In this document: piece by piece, positions 49,358 to 59,301 of the stretch | How positions within the stretch are numbered: position 1 is the stretch's first letter | How the letters are laid out: each line of letters begins with the position of its first letter | From: Streptococcus sp. S1 | GTDB lineage: Bacteria; Bacillota; Bacilli; Lactobacillales; Streptococcaceae | Direction of reading: 5' to 3' | Length of the DNA stretch: 64,000 bases | Assembly (NCBI RefSeq): GCF_034137685.1 | Contig: NZ_CP139418.1 | Coordinates: 647,001-711,000 of the forward strand | Program-made: the position numbers and the translations under genes | The notes under the pieces: generated by a model | The model's input: the letters and a program-made list of their open reading frames with translations, nothing else | Database searches by the model: none | What the model was told of the DNA's origin: nothing

Positions 49358-51019
49358 ATGAAGAAGCACTATTTTCGATCAGCTGTAGCAGCCTTGCTTC
49401 CGCTTTTGTTGATTGCTCAACCTGTTGAGGCTTGTACAGGGTTCATCATCGGGAAGAAACTGACGGCCGACGGTTCGACCTTGGTAGGTCGTACCGAAGA
49501 TTTAGAGCCCAACCATAATAAAAATTTTGTGGTCAGAGAGCGTGTCTACAATAAAAAAGGAGCCATCTTTGAAGATGCTGCCAACGGTTTTCAATACCCT
49601 TTGCCAGAGATTAGCTATAAGTATACAGCGGTCCCGGACGTCACCCCTGAACAAGGAATTTTTGACGAAGCAGGATTCAATGAATATGGGGTTTCCATTT
49701 CTGCCACTGTATCTGCTTCAGCAAATGACAAGATCCAAAAGGTGGATCCCTATGTCAAGGATGGCCTCGCAGAATCGGGCTTGACCAGTATTGTTCTCCC
49801 TAGTGTGAAAACCGCAAGAGAAGGGGTTGAACTCATTGCTAAAATCGTCGAAGAAAAAGGCGCTGCAGAAGGAAATATTGTGACCATTGCCGATAAAGAA
49901 GGCGTCTGGTATATGGAAATCCTATCTGGTCACCAATATGCAGCGATTCTCTTCCCAGAGGATCGGTTTGCGGTCTTTCCAAATACTTTCTTCTTAGGGC
50001 ATGTAGATCTGTCAGATACCGAACGCACGATCGCCTCAAAAGATCTTGAAAAAGTCGCCAAAGAAGCCAATAGCTATAAGGAAGTGGACGGAAAATTCCA
50101 CGTTTCTCAATCCTATAATCCGCCTTTGCAAGAAGCAGATCGCTCTCGGGTTTGGTCGGGAATCAAATCGCTAGACCCAAGCTCTCCTGTTAAATATGAC
50201 GATGCGTCCTTTGACCTTCTTCATACAACCGATCGAAAATTAACCCTCCGCGATGCCATGAATCTCCAACGCAATCGTTTGGAAGGAACCAAATATAAAC
50301 CACAGGATCAAATGGAGCTGGATGGAAAAGGTATTCCGAAAAAAGGGGAGTTTGATGCGGTTTATAAATACCCTATTTCCAATCCAAATGTCATGGAGGC
50401 CCATATTTTCCAACTGAAAGACGATGTCCCAGCGAGTGCGGGTGGGGGCACCATGTGGCTGTCGATGGGTAGTCCACGAAATGCTCCATATCTACCCTAC
50501 TATGGCAATATTCTCAACACCTATCAAGCCTACCAAGAATTAGGGGATCATTACAATGATCGCTCTTGGTATTGGACCATTTCAAGAATCAATGACCTTG
50601 TGGCCAAGTATCCAGATTTATTCGAAGATGGGGCGATTCGTACTGAAATGGAACGATTGGAGTCTCAGTGGATGGTCGAACAAGATCTGAGTGATAAGGA
50701 GCAAATTGCCCTTGCTTCTCAGCCTGAAGAAGCGAGTGAGAAGGCAACAGAGGAAAGCTTGGCAAGAGCTGAGAAAACCTTCGAACGCTTGCAAGAAATC
50801 AGAAAAGAAGCAGAACAAAAGGTAGCAGATGAACACGGAAAAAGTGCTCTGCAGAATTTAGATGACGAAGAAGATGCTGCTTATGAAGAAAAGATTGATC
50901 TCGTTGAATTTGACTATGATTACATTCTAGCAGCAGGCTTATTCGGGGCAACCCTTCTAGCGATTGTGATCTACCTGATTCGCTCAAAGAAACAAAAGGG
51001 AGGAAAACAAGATGACTAA
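49358..51019 (+). CDS. Secreted, membrane-anchored C69 family dipeptidase
   Basis: 553 residues. Signal peptide about 1-25 ending PVEA, so cleavage leaves Cys26 (CTGFIIGKK) as the new N terminus, which is the nucleophile of C69 Ntn-hydrolases. Catalytic-domain features: GSTLVGRTEDLEPN, a GVSISATVSA strand and MEAHIFQL. After the enzyme domain comes a Glu/Lys-rich predicted coiled coil (about 445-510) and one C-terminal membrane helix (about 526-545) before a basic tail KKQKGGKQDD. The enzyme is thus held outside on the membrane by its C terminus. The next gene overlaps by 8 nt. Confidence 0.9.
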   Translation: MKKHYFRSAVAALLPLLLIAQPVEACTGFIIGKKLTADGSTLVGRTEDLEPNHNKNFVVRERVYNKKGAIFEDAANGFQYPLPEISYKYTAVPDVTPEQGIFDEAGFNEYGVSISATVSASANDKIQKVDPYVKDGLAESGLTSIVLPSVKTAREGVELIAKIVEEKGAAEGNIVTIADKEGVWYMEILSGHQYAAILFPEDRFAVFPNTFFLGHVDLSDTERTIASKDLEKVAKEANSYKEVDGKFHVSQSYNPPLQEADRSRVWSGIKSLDPSSPVKYDDASFDLLHTTDRKLTLRDAMNLQRNRLEGTKYKPQDQMELDGKGIPKKGEFDAVYKYPISNPNVMEAHIFQLKDDVPASAGGGTMWLSMGSPRNAPYLPYYGNILNTYQAYQELGDHYNDRSWYWTISRINDLVAKYPDLFEDGAIRTEMERLESQWMVEQDLSDKEQIALASQPEEASEKATEESLARAEKTFERLQEIRKEAEQKVADEHGKSALQNLDDEEDAAYEEKIDLVEFDYDYILAAGLFGATLLAIVIYLIRSKKQKGGKQDD

Positions 51020-51839
51020 AATTCAAAGAGCCTCGATCTATCTTTTTCTACTGTTGGCAGGAATTGGCTTGGAGTTTGAACTCGGTCATCTTTCTCAACA
51101 AGAATTTAGCCAGTCTGCAGGCAGAGATTTGGTCTTAAACTTGTCTGTCTTAGCTGCAATTATTATCCCGCTCTATCTCTTTTCAAAACGATTGGGCAAG
51201 CAGTTGTCTGTCCCAACTTATGTCTTATGGATTGCCATGTTTGGAGGAGCCTTCGTAGCAGGCTGGTTGAGCTTTTCAGGCAATAGCTTGATTGATATTA
51301 TGAATAGCCATGTGATCAAGGATGCCACTGTCTTTAACAAGTGGACCGATGCCTTGACGGCCCCATTTTCAGAGGAATTCTTTAAGGCTCTGGTTGCCTT
51401 TTGGGTTGTCTTGATGGTTGGCAAGAAAGATCTAAAAGCGATTCTAATTGCAGGCTTGGGCTCTGGCTTTGGTTTTCAAATCATTGAGGATTTAGGGTAT
51501 GTTGCTCGCCAAACCAAAACCAGCCAATTAGCCGCGGTTACTGAGGCCATTAACCGGATCTCTGGTGGATTAGCTTCACATGCCCTCTATACTGCTGTTG
51601 TATCCGTTGGTATCTTCCTCTTGTTGTCTCAAGTAACCCAGCAAAAGGAAAAACTCTTTGGGCTTTGGTGTGTTCTCTCGACAGTAGCCAATCACTTCTT
51701 ATGGAACTCTCCGTTTTATGAAACAGACCATCGGATTAATCTTCTCGTCGGACTACTCTTTGCCGTCCAAGTAGGGACCTTTATCGAAGTGGTGCTCTAT
51801 ACTAAGAAACATCCCGAGCTGCCATTTTTAAAACAATAA
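51012..51839 (+). CDS. PrsW-like intramembrane metalloprotease
   Basis: 275 residues, about eight membrane helices. The Abi/PrsW signature residues are present: SEEFFKAL (Glu-Glu-x-x-x-Lys), IIEDLGYV, SHALYTA and NHFLWNSP with conserved His. PrsW cuts membrane proteins such as anti-sigma factors in Bacillus. Its 5' end overlaps the C69 gene by 8 nt, so the single-span C69 protein is a natural candidate substrate (inference). An inverted R1 repeat begins 19 nt after the stop. Confidence 0.88.
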   Translation: MTKIQRASIYLFLLLAGIGLEFELGHLSQQEFSQSAGRDLVLNLSVLAAIIIPLYLFSKRLGKQLSVPTYVLWIAMFGGAFVAGWLSFSGNSLIDIMNSHVIKDATVFNKWTDALTAPFSEEFFKALVAFWVVLMVGKKDLKAILIAGLGSGFGFQIIEDLGYVARQTKTSQLAAVTEAINRISGGLASHALYTAVVSVGIFLLLSQVTQQKEKLFGLWCVLSTVANHFLWNSPFYETDHRINLLVGLLFAVQVGTFIEVVLYTKKHPELPFLKQ

Positions 51840-51857
51840 GAAAAATTTTTCAAACAC

Positions 51858-52040
51858 AAAAGAGAGTGGGACAGAAATCGGTAATTCGTTAGAACTCGAT
51901 TTCGTCGTCCCACCTCCGCACAGTTGAGTAGGGCTGTAAAAGCTGATGAAATTAGCGTAGTAGAGCCCACTCAACCACTGCGTCTTGCTCGACAATCCAA
52001 AAATAATTGAGAGGCTAGGACTTTTGTCCCAGCCTCTTTT
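51858..52040 (-). repeat. R1 structured repeat, copy 4 (inverted)
   Basis: Reverse orientation relative to the other three, so its terminator hairpin lies on the mvaA side. It is between convergent prsW and mvaA. Small changes: AGAACTCGAT for AGAATTCGAT, and ATTAGCG for ATCAGCG, which weakens one pair in hairpin 2. A short TGTAAACA/TGTTTTTTACA stem (about 52044-52066) follows. Confidence 0.9.
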
Positions 52041-52135
52041 AGAATGTAAACAAACTGTTTTTTACATAAAACAAGCTAAGTGATGCAGAATAATTAAAAA
52101 TGATACATACCAATAGGCTCATTCAAACATACACT

Positions 52136-52292
52136 GAAACTTTCCGCAGTGAGAAAAGTGCTAGAAATAGGATTGTTTCTAGCACTCGGGAGTTTTGAAA
52201 CTTTAGGTTCAAAACTAAGTCATGGAACTTCTTCGAAGTTCGCTGACGTCAGTACTCACCTAAGGAAAGTTTCAAAAATGACTTTGTCTTCA
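52136..52292 (-). repeat. R2 structured repeat, copy B (after mvaA)
   Basis: Same element as at 48943, on the other strand. Read in the mvaA direction it starts about 31 nt after the stop. Ends GAAACTTTCC/GGAAAGTTTC. The third hairpin reads GTGCTAGAAA/TTTCTAGCAC, differing from copy A by two compensated base pairs. Confidence 0.9.
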
Positions 52293-52323
52293 ATCTGAAA
52301 ACGAAAACCTTGTCTTAGTTCTT

Positions 52324-53586
52324 TTATTTTCTCAATTCTTGTAAGAGTGTTTGTGCTTTTTCTAAATTAAAGGGTTTGTTTTCAAGGAGTTGGCTGACCA
52401 ATCGGGGAACTTCCTCTTCCTTAGCCCCTGCTAGAAGGGCTAGGGAGCGTGCTTGGAGTTTCATATGCCCTGCTTGAATCCCTGTGGTGACAAGGGCTTT
52501 GAGTGCTGCGAAATTCTGCGCCAAACCGAGCGAAGCGATGATACCTGCTAATTCAATAGCAGAAGGCTCTCCTAGCAAACGGTGGCTGACTTGAACCATT
52601 GGGTTGAGGCCAATCGAGCCTCCTTTTGTCGCAACCGGCATTGGTAGGGTGATCTCTCCATAGAGTTTTTTCTCTTCCGGCTGACTTGTCCAGTGACTCA
52701 AGCCCTTGTATGAACCACTTTGTGCAGCATAGGCATGGGCTCCTGCTTCGATGGCCCGCCAGTCATTACCTGTCGCAAGGACCAGGGCATCAATCCCGTT
52801 AAAAATTCCCTTGTTATGAGTAGCTGCACGGTAAGGATCCACTTGAGCCAGTTGGCTAGCTAGCTCCATCCGGTGGGCAATCTCAATGGCTTCCTCAGGA
52901 TTTCGACTCAGTGCTTTAAAATCGATGGCACACCGTGCACTCACTAAAGAGCGAGTAGCCAAGTTGGATAAAATTGCCATCAAGGCCTGACCACCAGAGA
53001 GTTCCTGGATACGATCGGTCAGAGCTTCTAACATGGTATTGAGCATATTGGCCCCCATGGCTTCTTTGGGATCGACAGCCAAGTAGACAATAAGAAAGTC
53101 CCCCTTGTTTTCGACCCAAAGATCCCTTGCTCCACCTCCACGCTTGACGATCGAAGGATAGGCTTCATTAGCGAGCTGAAGAAGGGTTTTCTTGTCTTCT
53201 AGGATACGCTTGCTAGCAACTTCCATGTCTTCAACATCCGTCAGAGCGATCTCACCGATCATTTGCCGCTGGTGCACCTGGGTGGTGAAACCGCCTGAAC
53301 GTTGAATGAGCTTGGCTGCAAAGCTGGCAGCCGCAACCACGGAAGGCTCTTCTGTGACCATGGGAAGGACATAGTCACGACCATTGATCAGGAAATAAGG
53401 AGCGAGGCTAAAAGGCAAGTCAAAAGTCGACAAGACATTTTCTGTCAATTGATCTGCAATAGAAAGGGGAAGTCCCTTTTGTTCTTTTAAGATCTGTGCT
53501 TCATCCCAAGTTAAGAGGCCTTCCTTCAGTAAGGCCTCTATGCGTTCTGTGGGAGAAAGTTTTGCAAAACCTGGTAATCGTGCCAT
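52324..53586 (-). CDS. mvaA: Hydroxymethylglutaryl-CoA reductase, class II
   Basis: Reduces HMG-CoA to mevalonate, the committed step. 420 residues, the short bacterial class II enzyme without membrane domain: LPGFAKLSPTERI start, KRGGGARDLWV, a VDPKEAMGANMLNT block with the catalytic acid, HNKGIFNGIDAL with catalytic Lys, LGEP and a C-terminal helical tail. Its ATG overlaps the mvaS stop by 1 nt (TAATG). It converges on the mvk operon, with the C69-PrsW module between. Confidence 0.97.
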   Translation of the reverse strand: MARLPGFAKLSPTERIEALLKEGLLTWDEAQILKEQKGLPLSIADQLTENVLSTFDLPFSLAPYFLINGRDYVLPMVTEEPSVVAAASFAAKLIQRSGGFTTQVHQRQMIGEIALTDVEDMEVASKRILEDKKTLLQLANEAYPSIVKRGGGARDLWVENKGDFLIVYLAVDPKEAMGANMLNTMLEALTDRIQELSGGQALMAILSNLATRSLVSARCAIDFKALSRNPEEAIEIAHRMELASQLAQVDPYRAATHNKGIFNGIDALVLATGNDWRAIEAGAHAYAAQSGSYKGLSHWTSQPEEKKLYGEITLPMPVATKGGSIGLNPMVQVSHRLLGEPSAIELAGIIASLGLAQNFAALKALVTTGIQAGHMKLQARSLALLAGAKEEEVPRLVSQLLENKPFNLEKAQTLLQELRK

Positions 53587-54758
53587 TATTTTTCTACTTT
53601 CTGGTAAGTGCGTTGGTGTTCCTTGATCTCTGTCAAAGCAAAAGTTTGATGCGTAGCAGGCTCAAACACTTGATTGCCACTAGGATCTAGATCTACTTCC
53701 TCATAAAAGAGTCGTTCGTAGTCAGCAACACTAAGAACCGTACGTTGGTCCAGTTTTTCCATGCGTTTGTGATCTAAGAGTTGCTCAAAACCAGGAACAA
53801 GGTTAGCACTAAAGATCTCAGAAACCGCTCCACTTCCATAGCTAAAGAGGGCGATTCGGTCCCCAGCTTTGAGTTGGGGGTCATTTTCCAGTAGTGATAG
53901 CAAGCCTAGGAAAAGAGATCCAGTGTAGATATTTCCCACGCGTTGGCTGTATAGAATCGATTGATCAAAGTTGTATTGTAATTGATCTTTTTTCTCTTCT
54001 GATAATGACTTATCCAAGATTTTTTTCAAGCCCTTGAGAGCTAATTTTGGATAAGGTAAATGGAAGCAGACGGACGCAAAGTCTGTCAAGGTAAGGCCAG
54101 TCCGTTTCTGGTATTCCGCCCAGGTTGTTTTCAGAGAATCTAGATATTGTTGCGTTGAATAAATCCCATTCACGAAGGGAGTTGTCGCATAATTTGGACG
54201 CCAAAAATCCATGACATCGCGTGTTTGGGCAACATTATCATCGTTAAAAGATAGAATACGAGGATTTTGGCTGATCAGCATAGCAACCGCTCCAGCCCCC
54301 TGTGTTGGTTCTCCAGGAGTTCCAATTCCGTATTTAGCAATGTCACTCGCAATGACCAAAACCTTACTCTGTGGAAATTTTTCAACATGGAGTTTAGCAT
54401 AATCCAAGGCAGCAGTCGCAGCATAGCAGGCTTCTTTCATCTCAAAAGAGCGGGCGAAAGGCTGGATATCTAGTAAGCCATGGACAAACACAGCAGCAGC
54501 CTTACTCTGGTCAATTCCAGATTCTGTCGCAAGAATCACCATGTCGATCGCTTCTTTATCTTCGTCTGTTAAAATATCATCTGCTGCAGTAGCAGCCAAT
54601 GTGACGATGTCTTCTGTGATCGGTGCAACACTTTGTTCTTTTAAGAGAAGACCCTTGCTCAGTTTTTCGGGATCAGTATCACGAGCAGCAGCCAAATCTT
54701 CTAAACGCAAGACATAAGGACTCGTCGCAAAACCAATCTTATCAATCCCAATTGTCAT
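53586..54758 (-). CDS. mvaS: Hydroxymethylglutaryl-CoA synthase
   Basis: Condenses acetyl-CoA and acetoacetyl-CoA to HMG-CoA. 390 residues, thiolase fold: GIDKIGFATSPYVL start, ATESGIDQSKA, catalytic Cys in MKEACYAATAAL, the His in FHLPYPKLALKGL and YSQRVGNIYTGSLFLGL. First gene of mvaS-mvaA. Upstream, TATACT (about 30 nt away, minus strand) or TAAAAT may serve as -10. Confidence 0.97.
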   Translation of the reverse strand: MTIGIDKIGFATSPYVLRLEDLAAARDTDPEKLSKGLLLKEQSVAPITEDIVTLAATAADDILTDEDKEAIDMVILATESGIDQSKAAAVFVHGLLDIQPFARSFEMKEACYAATAALDYAKLHVEKFPQSKVLVIASDIAKYGIGTPGEPTQGAGAVAMLISQNPRILSFNDDNVAQTRDVMDFWRPNYATTPFVNGIYSTQQYLDSLKTTWAEYQKRTGLTLTDFASVCFHLPYPKLALKGLKKILDKSLSEEKKDQLQYNFDQSILYSQRVGNIYTGSLFLGLLSLLENDPQLKAGDRIALFSYGSGAVSEIFSANLVPGFEQLLDHKRMEKLDQRTVLSVADYERLFYEEVDLDPSGNQVFEPATHQTFALTEIKEHQRTYQKVEK

Positions 54759-54944
54759 TCTTAACCTCTTTTTTATTTGATATCTACTAGTATATTTCGT
54801 TACTATTTTACCATATTTAAGGGTAAAACTCCCTTGAAAAAGCTAGATCAGCAAGGAAATCATTCTCGGGACCGATTTTGCAATGTTTCAAAGAAAAATA
54901 GAGAATCTATAAGAAAAAGCCATCCTCAGATGACTTTTCAAATC

Positions 54945-55178
54945 TTATCCTTGCTTATCTTTTTTAGGATTGCTCATGATTCGTATGAAGAGTTCTTTGC
55001 ATTTGTCTCTTAGAACATTTTCGTAGAAGACGATTAAAGCGATGTACACAATCAGAAAGTTCAAGGTCAGATAGAACAAGTCAAATGAATTACGGGCATA
55101 GATAGTTGCTGATTGATAGGAGGGGAGGGCTCCTAGGATCATCCAAGGAAGATACTTGATATACTTGTTTAGCATCAT
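54945..55178 (-). CDS. Small membrane protein of unknown function (77 aa)
   Basis: Two predicted membrane segments (about 8-25 and 33-52), then a basic tail (RDKCKELFIRIMSNPKKDKQG). GAGGTGAT lies a few bases before the start ATG ATG, good support for translation. No family recognised. It stands between mvaS and the ThrE-like exporter genes, all on the minus strand, but is separated from both by about 100-190 nt. Confidence 0.65.
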   Translation of the reverse strand: MMLNKYIKYLPWMILGALPSYQSATIYARNSFDLFYLTLNFLIVYIALIVFYENVLRDKCKELFIRIMSNPKKDKQG

Positions 55179-55281
55179 ACATCACCTCGCATACTTTAAA
55201 GGATTTGTTTTTTCACTTTTATTGTATTCTTTTATGTGGAAAATGCAAGCAAGGACACTTATAAAATTTGAAAAACCAATG

Positions 55282-55749
55282 CTAGTTGGCATTGGTCATT
55301 TTTCTTTTTTGATGGCGTTGGTAAGAATGGTAGAGTTTCAAGACAACAGATCCGCTAGCCATCCCGATGGAGATCACCAAGGCAAGAATAACCACCAGGG
55401 TCACGCTGGTTACTGCTTGGCGATATTGCCCACTGACAAAGAAGGAAGTGGTTCGATAGGAAATATATCCTGGAACCAAGGGGGCGAGAATGGACAACAT
55501 AAAGACCACGACAGGCGTCTTGAGAATGATACTTAAAATCTGACTGATACAGGAGCCGACAATGGCTGCGATAAAGGTCGCAACGATGACATTGGTAGGC
55601 CCTTTCAGGATATAGTAAAGTAGCCAGATGCCCATGCCTAGGATTCCTCCAGGAATCAACATGGAGCGCTGCACATTTAGGACAATTAAAAAGGTGATGA
55701 TGGCAATCAAACTGGCCACCGCTTGGATTAAAAATTCAGTTAGGTTCAT
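55282..55749 (-). CDS. Threonine/serine exporter ThrE, C-terminal half (DUF3815)
   Basis: 155 residues, about four or five membrane helices. Matches the ThrE_2 domain that forms the second half of Corynebacterium ThrE (GPTNVIVATFIAAIVGS, LVPGYISYRTT). In Firmicutes ThrE is commonly split into two genes; the partner ends 4 nt upstream. Transport of Thr/Ser is inferred from the family. Confidence 0.87.
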   Translation of the reverse strand: MNLTEFLIQAVASLIAIITFLIVLNVQRSMLIPGGILGMGIWLLYYILKGPTNVIVATFIAAIVGSCISQILSIILKTPVVVFMLSILAPLVPGYISYRTTSFFVSGQYRQAVTSVTLVVILALVISIGMASGSVVLKLYHSYQRHQKRKMTNAN

Positions 55750-55753
55750 GATT

Positions 55754-56512
55754 TTATTTCATAAGGACGAGGGCGACCGTTGTACCGGCACCAAGTGCAA
55801 GAGTAATGAGGAGAGTTTCAAAGAGTTTGCTCATCCCAGAGTTGAGGTGGTAATTCATCAGATCGCGGACGGCATTGGTCATGGCGATTCCAGGAACGAA
55901 GGGCATGACACAGCCTGCGATAATGAGATCGGTATTGGAAGGAAAACCACTATAGCGCGTCCAGATATGGGCCAAAAAACCAAAGACAAAGGCGGCCGCA
56001 AAGGCAGTGACAAAAGGAATGCGAACGTATTTCTCAACGACAAGAGAAAAAGCAAAGGCAAAGACAGTCGCAATACCTGCTCCAATCGCATCATAGAAAT
56101 TTCCTCCAAACATGATGGAGAAGAAAGGCGCACTGAGGGTTGCCGCAATGGTCAACTGGAGATTGGTATAAGGAGCGCGCTTCATTTTCAACTCGCTCAG
56201 GGCTTTGTAGGCTTGCTCGAGATCTATCTCTCCAGAGACGAGTTGACGGGAGATCTGATTGACGTCACAGACCTTTTCGATATTGTAATTGGTCCGCAAG
56301 ATCCGTTTCATGCGCGTGACATTGGCATTCTCGATTGAAAAGAAAATAGCGACTGGCATCGCTAAAACATTGCAATCGACGATTCCTTGTGAATGGGCGA
56401 TCCGGATCATGGTATCTTCGACCCGGTGAATCTCAGAACCGCTCTCGATCAGGAGGGTTCCAGCTAACATCAGGACGTCGATCACTTGGTTGATCTGTTT
56501 TGACTCTTCCAT
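55754..56512 (-). CDS. Threonine/serine exporter ThrE, N-terminal half (DUF1212)
   Basis: 252 residues. Cytoplasmic N-terminal region with the hydrolase-like GTLLIESGSEIHRVEDTM motif of DUF1212, then about five membrane helices (ending FVPGIAMTNAVRDLM and a last helix). The two adjacent genes rebuild full-length ThrE. Start ATG after AAGGAAA. Confidence 0.89.
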   Translation of the reverse strand: MEESKQINQVIDVLMLAGTLLIESGSEIHRVEDTMIRIAHSQGIVDCNVLAMPVAIFFSIENANVTRMKRILRTNYNIEKVCDVNQISRQLVSGEIDLEQAYKALSELKMKRAPYTNLQLTIAATLSAPFFSIMFGGNFYDAIGAGIATVFAFAFSLVVEKYVRIPFVTAFAAAFVFGFLAHIWTRYSGFPSNTDLIIAGCVMPFVPGIAMTNAVRDLMNYHLNSGMSKLFETLLITLALGAGTTVALVLMK

Positions 56513-56650
56513 AATTTCCTTCTTACTAAATAATCTGTTTCTATTATAGCAAAAAAGGACGAGAGACAGAACTAAAATCTGACAATTCTAGTTTGTTTCT
56601 TATCCTTTCTGAATTCGTTTAGAATAGCTATTGTTTAGGCTTATCATTCG

Positions 56651-56764
56651 TTAACTCGGGTGGTGATGTTGCACGGTGCTATCCTGGACGAGAAGGGTTG
56701 CTAAAAAGATCAGTGTAATCAGGATAAAGAGCCAAATAATAGCGAAAATAAATGTTAAAAACAT
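56651..56764 (-). CDS. 37-residue membrane miniprotein
   Basis: Reads MFLTFIFAIIWLF, then ILITLIFLATLLVQDS and TVQHHHPS. One strongly hydrophobic helix (about 2-26) and a short polar His-rich tail. GGGGTGAT lies 6 nt before the ATG, and TATAGT (56797-56802) upstream can serve as a -10 box. No family recognised; single-helix proteins of this size are often membrane-protein regulators or type I toxins. It is intact, with a good ribosome site, in a gap otherwise empty. Confidence 0.6.
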   Translation of the reverse strand: MFLTFIFAIIWLFILITLIFLATLLVQDSTVQHHHPS

Positions 56765-56885
56765 AGGATCACCCCTTCTATATTATTTACAGCTCTACTA
56801 TAACACTTGGAGAAAGCGCTGTCAAACCCTGTGTAGTAAGCTCTTAAACTCTTTCAAAATTCAGAATACTCTTGCGATGGGAATG

Positions 56886-56914
56886 AAAAAACCAGCCGTT
56901 TCCGACTGGTTTTT
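56886..56914. terminator. pflB terminator (bidirectional)
   Basis: AAAACCAGCCG/CGACTGGTTTTT stem with a TTTC loop, a few bases after the pflB stop on the minus strand. Confidence 0.88.
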
Positions 56915-56930
56915 AAGACCTATTTGAATC

Positions 56931-59246
56931 TTAGTTCAAGGCATCATCCATTGAAAGAACTTCGTGGAAGACACGTTGTGTCAATTCAGTTTTTTGTTCT
57001 GGAGTGAGGTATTTAGTGTTTACACAGTATCCAGAGATACGAACGATAACGTCTTCACCGCTCATGATCTTTTCGTAAACATCGTTCAAGTCCATAACGT
57101 TCAAGTTACAGTGTTGTCCACCGTTTTCGAAGTATCCATCAAGGATAGTTACCAAGTTATCAACTTGTTCGTCACGAGTTTTACCAAGAGCACGTGGTGA
57201 TACTTGAGTAGTGAGTGAGATACCATCAGCTGCGTAACCAAAGTCAAGGCTAGCAAGTGAGTTCAAGTTTTGCAACCATCCACCTTTAGCTTTGTTAGAT
57301 GGGTTAGCACCTGGTGAGAAGAATTCCAATTTAGACAAGTTCACAGAACCATCTTCGTTGAGGTATACCCCTTTGTGGACTGGTGAGTTACCAGTTTGTT
57401 TAGAGTAAGCAACGTTAGAAGTGATGGTAAGAAGTGAAACAGTTGCTTCAGCGTTCTTGTAAAGTTTGTGGCTGCGAAGACGAGTAGTGTAAGCTTCGAT
57501 CAACCATTCTGCCAATTCGTTAGAACGTGGGTCATCTTCACCCCAACGTGGGTATTCACCGATTGTTTCGTAATCGTAGATGTAGCCATCTTCGTCACGG
57601 ATTGGTTTAACAGTAGCGTATTTGATTGCTGACAAAGTATCAACAGTGTTAGCGAATCCACAGATACCGAATCCCATGTTAGCGCGTTGGTGAGTTGGCA
57701 AGAAGGCCATTTGAACAGCTTCGTAGTTGTACTTATCAGTCATGTAGTGGATGATGTTCAAAGCATCTACGTAAGTGTCTGTCAACCAGTCAAGAGATTT
57801 TTCGAAGTTTGCTTTAACAGATTCGAATTCAAGAACTTCGTCACGGATTGGATCGATGTCAAATACTTTATAGTCTTTATGAACATCGTCGTAACCACCG
57901 TTCAAACCAGTAAGAAGAGCTTTAAGAACGTTAACACGAGCACCGAAGTATTGGATGTTGTGGCGTTGTTCTTCGTTTTCTGGGTCAAGTGGAGATACAC
58001 AACATGAGATACAGCTCATTTCACCGTATCCGTCTTTCGCCATTGTTGTTACACCTTCGTATTGGATAGAAGAGTGTTTATGGCTCATGTGCATACAGTA
58101 GCGACGGAAGTTGTATGGCAATTTGTCAGTCCAAAGAACTGTCAAGTTTGGTTCTGGAGAGTTACCGATGTTGTCCAAAGTGTTCAAGAAACGGTAGTCC
58201 ATCTTAGTAACACGGTGACGACCGTCGTTACCCATACCAGCCATTGATGTTGTGATGAAGGTTGGGTCACCTGAGTACAATTCGTCGTAAGCTTTTGTAC
58301 GAGCAAATTTAACAGTACGCAATTTCATAACGAAATCGTCAACGAATTCTTGGATTTCTGATTCAGTAAATGTACCACGAGCCAAGTCACGTTCAGCGTA
58401 GATATCCAAAACGATTGGCACACGTCCAAGAGAAGTAGCAGCACCGTTGATCACACGGCAGACAGCCATGAAGGCGATGTTTGTCCATTGGATTGCTTCT
58501 TTTGTATTGAAGGCAGGACGACGTACGTCTACACCATAAAGGTCACCCAATTTAACAACTTCTTGAAGTGCTTGGTATTGAAGGTTTACTTCTTCACGAA
58601 GACGGATTGATTCTTCATCGATTTCAGTAATAGAGTTCCAGTCGTTTGCTTTTTCAGCCATCAAGTAGTCAGCACCGTAAAGAGCCAAACGTGCATAAAC
58701 CCCGATGATACGTCCACGAGAGTATGCATCTGGAAGACCAGTTACAGTGTGAGCGTGACGTGCACGACGGATGTTTGTAGTATAAGCACGGAAGATACCA
58801 TCGTTTACAGTTGTAACGTATTTTGTGAAGATTTCATGAACTGCTGGATCTGGTTCGTATCCATTTTCTTTCAAAGTAGTTTCCGCCATACGGATACCAC
58901 CACGAGGCATGAAGTTCAATTTGAACAATTCATCATTTTGGATACCGAAGATCAATTCGTTTTCTTTGTCGATATATCCAGCTGCGATATCAGCGATAGA
59001 TGTTGGACGGTTATCGTATGGGAAACGAGTTTCTTCGTAATGAGCTTTTGTTTCTTCAACAATCTTCTTGATGTGAAGAGAACGTTCAGTTGGACCAGCT
59101 AGGAAGCTTTCATCGCCATCATAAGGTGTGTAGTTAGCTTGAACGAAGCGAGAAACGCTTGCTTTTTCTTTCCAATCTTCACCTTTGAAGCCTTCCCAGG
59201 CTTTGTCAAAAATATCTTGTGCTTCAACGACTGTTTTAACAACCAT
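56931..59246 (-). CDS. pflB: Formate acetyltransferase (pyruvate formate-lyase)
   Basis: Glycyl-radical enzyme making acetyl-CoA and formate from pyruvate in anaerobic mixed-acid fermentation. 771 residues. Active-site Cys pair in [13 protein letters not shown], and the radical Gly in [10 protein letters not shown] near the C terminus. Strong codon bias. A cre site overlaps the promoter. The activating enzyme PflA is not in this window. Confidence 0.98.
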   Translation of the reverse strand: MVVKTVVEAQDIFDKAWEGFKGEDWKEKASVSRFVQANYTPYDGDESFLAGPTERSLHIKKIVEETKAHYEETRFPYDNRPTSIADIAAGYIDKENELIFGIQNDELFKLNFMPRGGIRMAETTLKENGYEPDPAVHEIFTKYVTTVNDGIFRAYTTNIRRARHAHTVTGLPDAYSRGRIIGVYARLALYGADYLMAEKANDWNSITEIDEESIRLREEVNLQYQALQEVVKLGDLYGVDVRRPAFNTKEAIQWTNIAFMAVCRVINGAATSLGRVPIVLDIYAERDLARGTFTESEIQEFVDDFVMKLRTVKFARTKAYDELYSGDPTFITTSMAGMGNDGRHRVTKMDYRFLNTLDNIGNSPEPNLTVLWTDKLPYNFRRYCMHMSHKHSSIQYEGVTTMAKDGYGEMSCISCCVSPLDPENEEQRHNIQYFGARVNVLKALLTGLNGGYDDVHKDYKVFDIDPIRDEVLEFESVKANFEKSLDWLTDTYVDALNIIHYMTDKYNYEAVQMAFLPTHQRANMGFGICGFANTVDTLSAIKYATVKPIRDEDGYIYDYETIGEYPRWGEDDPRSNELAEWLIEAYTTRLRSHKLYKNAEATVSLLTITSNVAYSKQTGNSPVHKGVYLNEDGSVNLSKLEFFSPGANPSNKAKGGWLQNLNSLASLDFGYAADGISLTTQVSPRALGKTRDEQVDNLVTILDGYFENGGQHCNLNVMDLNDVYEKIMSGEDVIVRISGYCVNTKYLTPEQKTELTQRVFHEVLSMDDALN

Positions 59247-59301
59247 TTTTATTTTCCTCTATTGTCTTTCTAGCAACTACATCTGTTGCACTTACAATAG
59301 T

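Noticed and set aside
55628..56338. 236-codon plus-strand frame opposite the ThrE genes
   Set aside because: Both halves of ThrE on the other strand are clear; this frame is charged low-complexity sequence.
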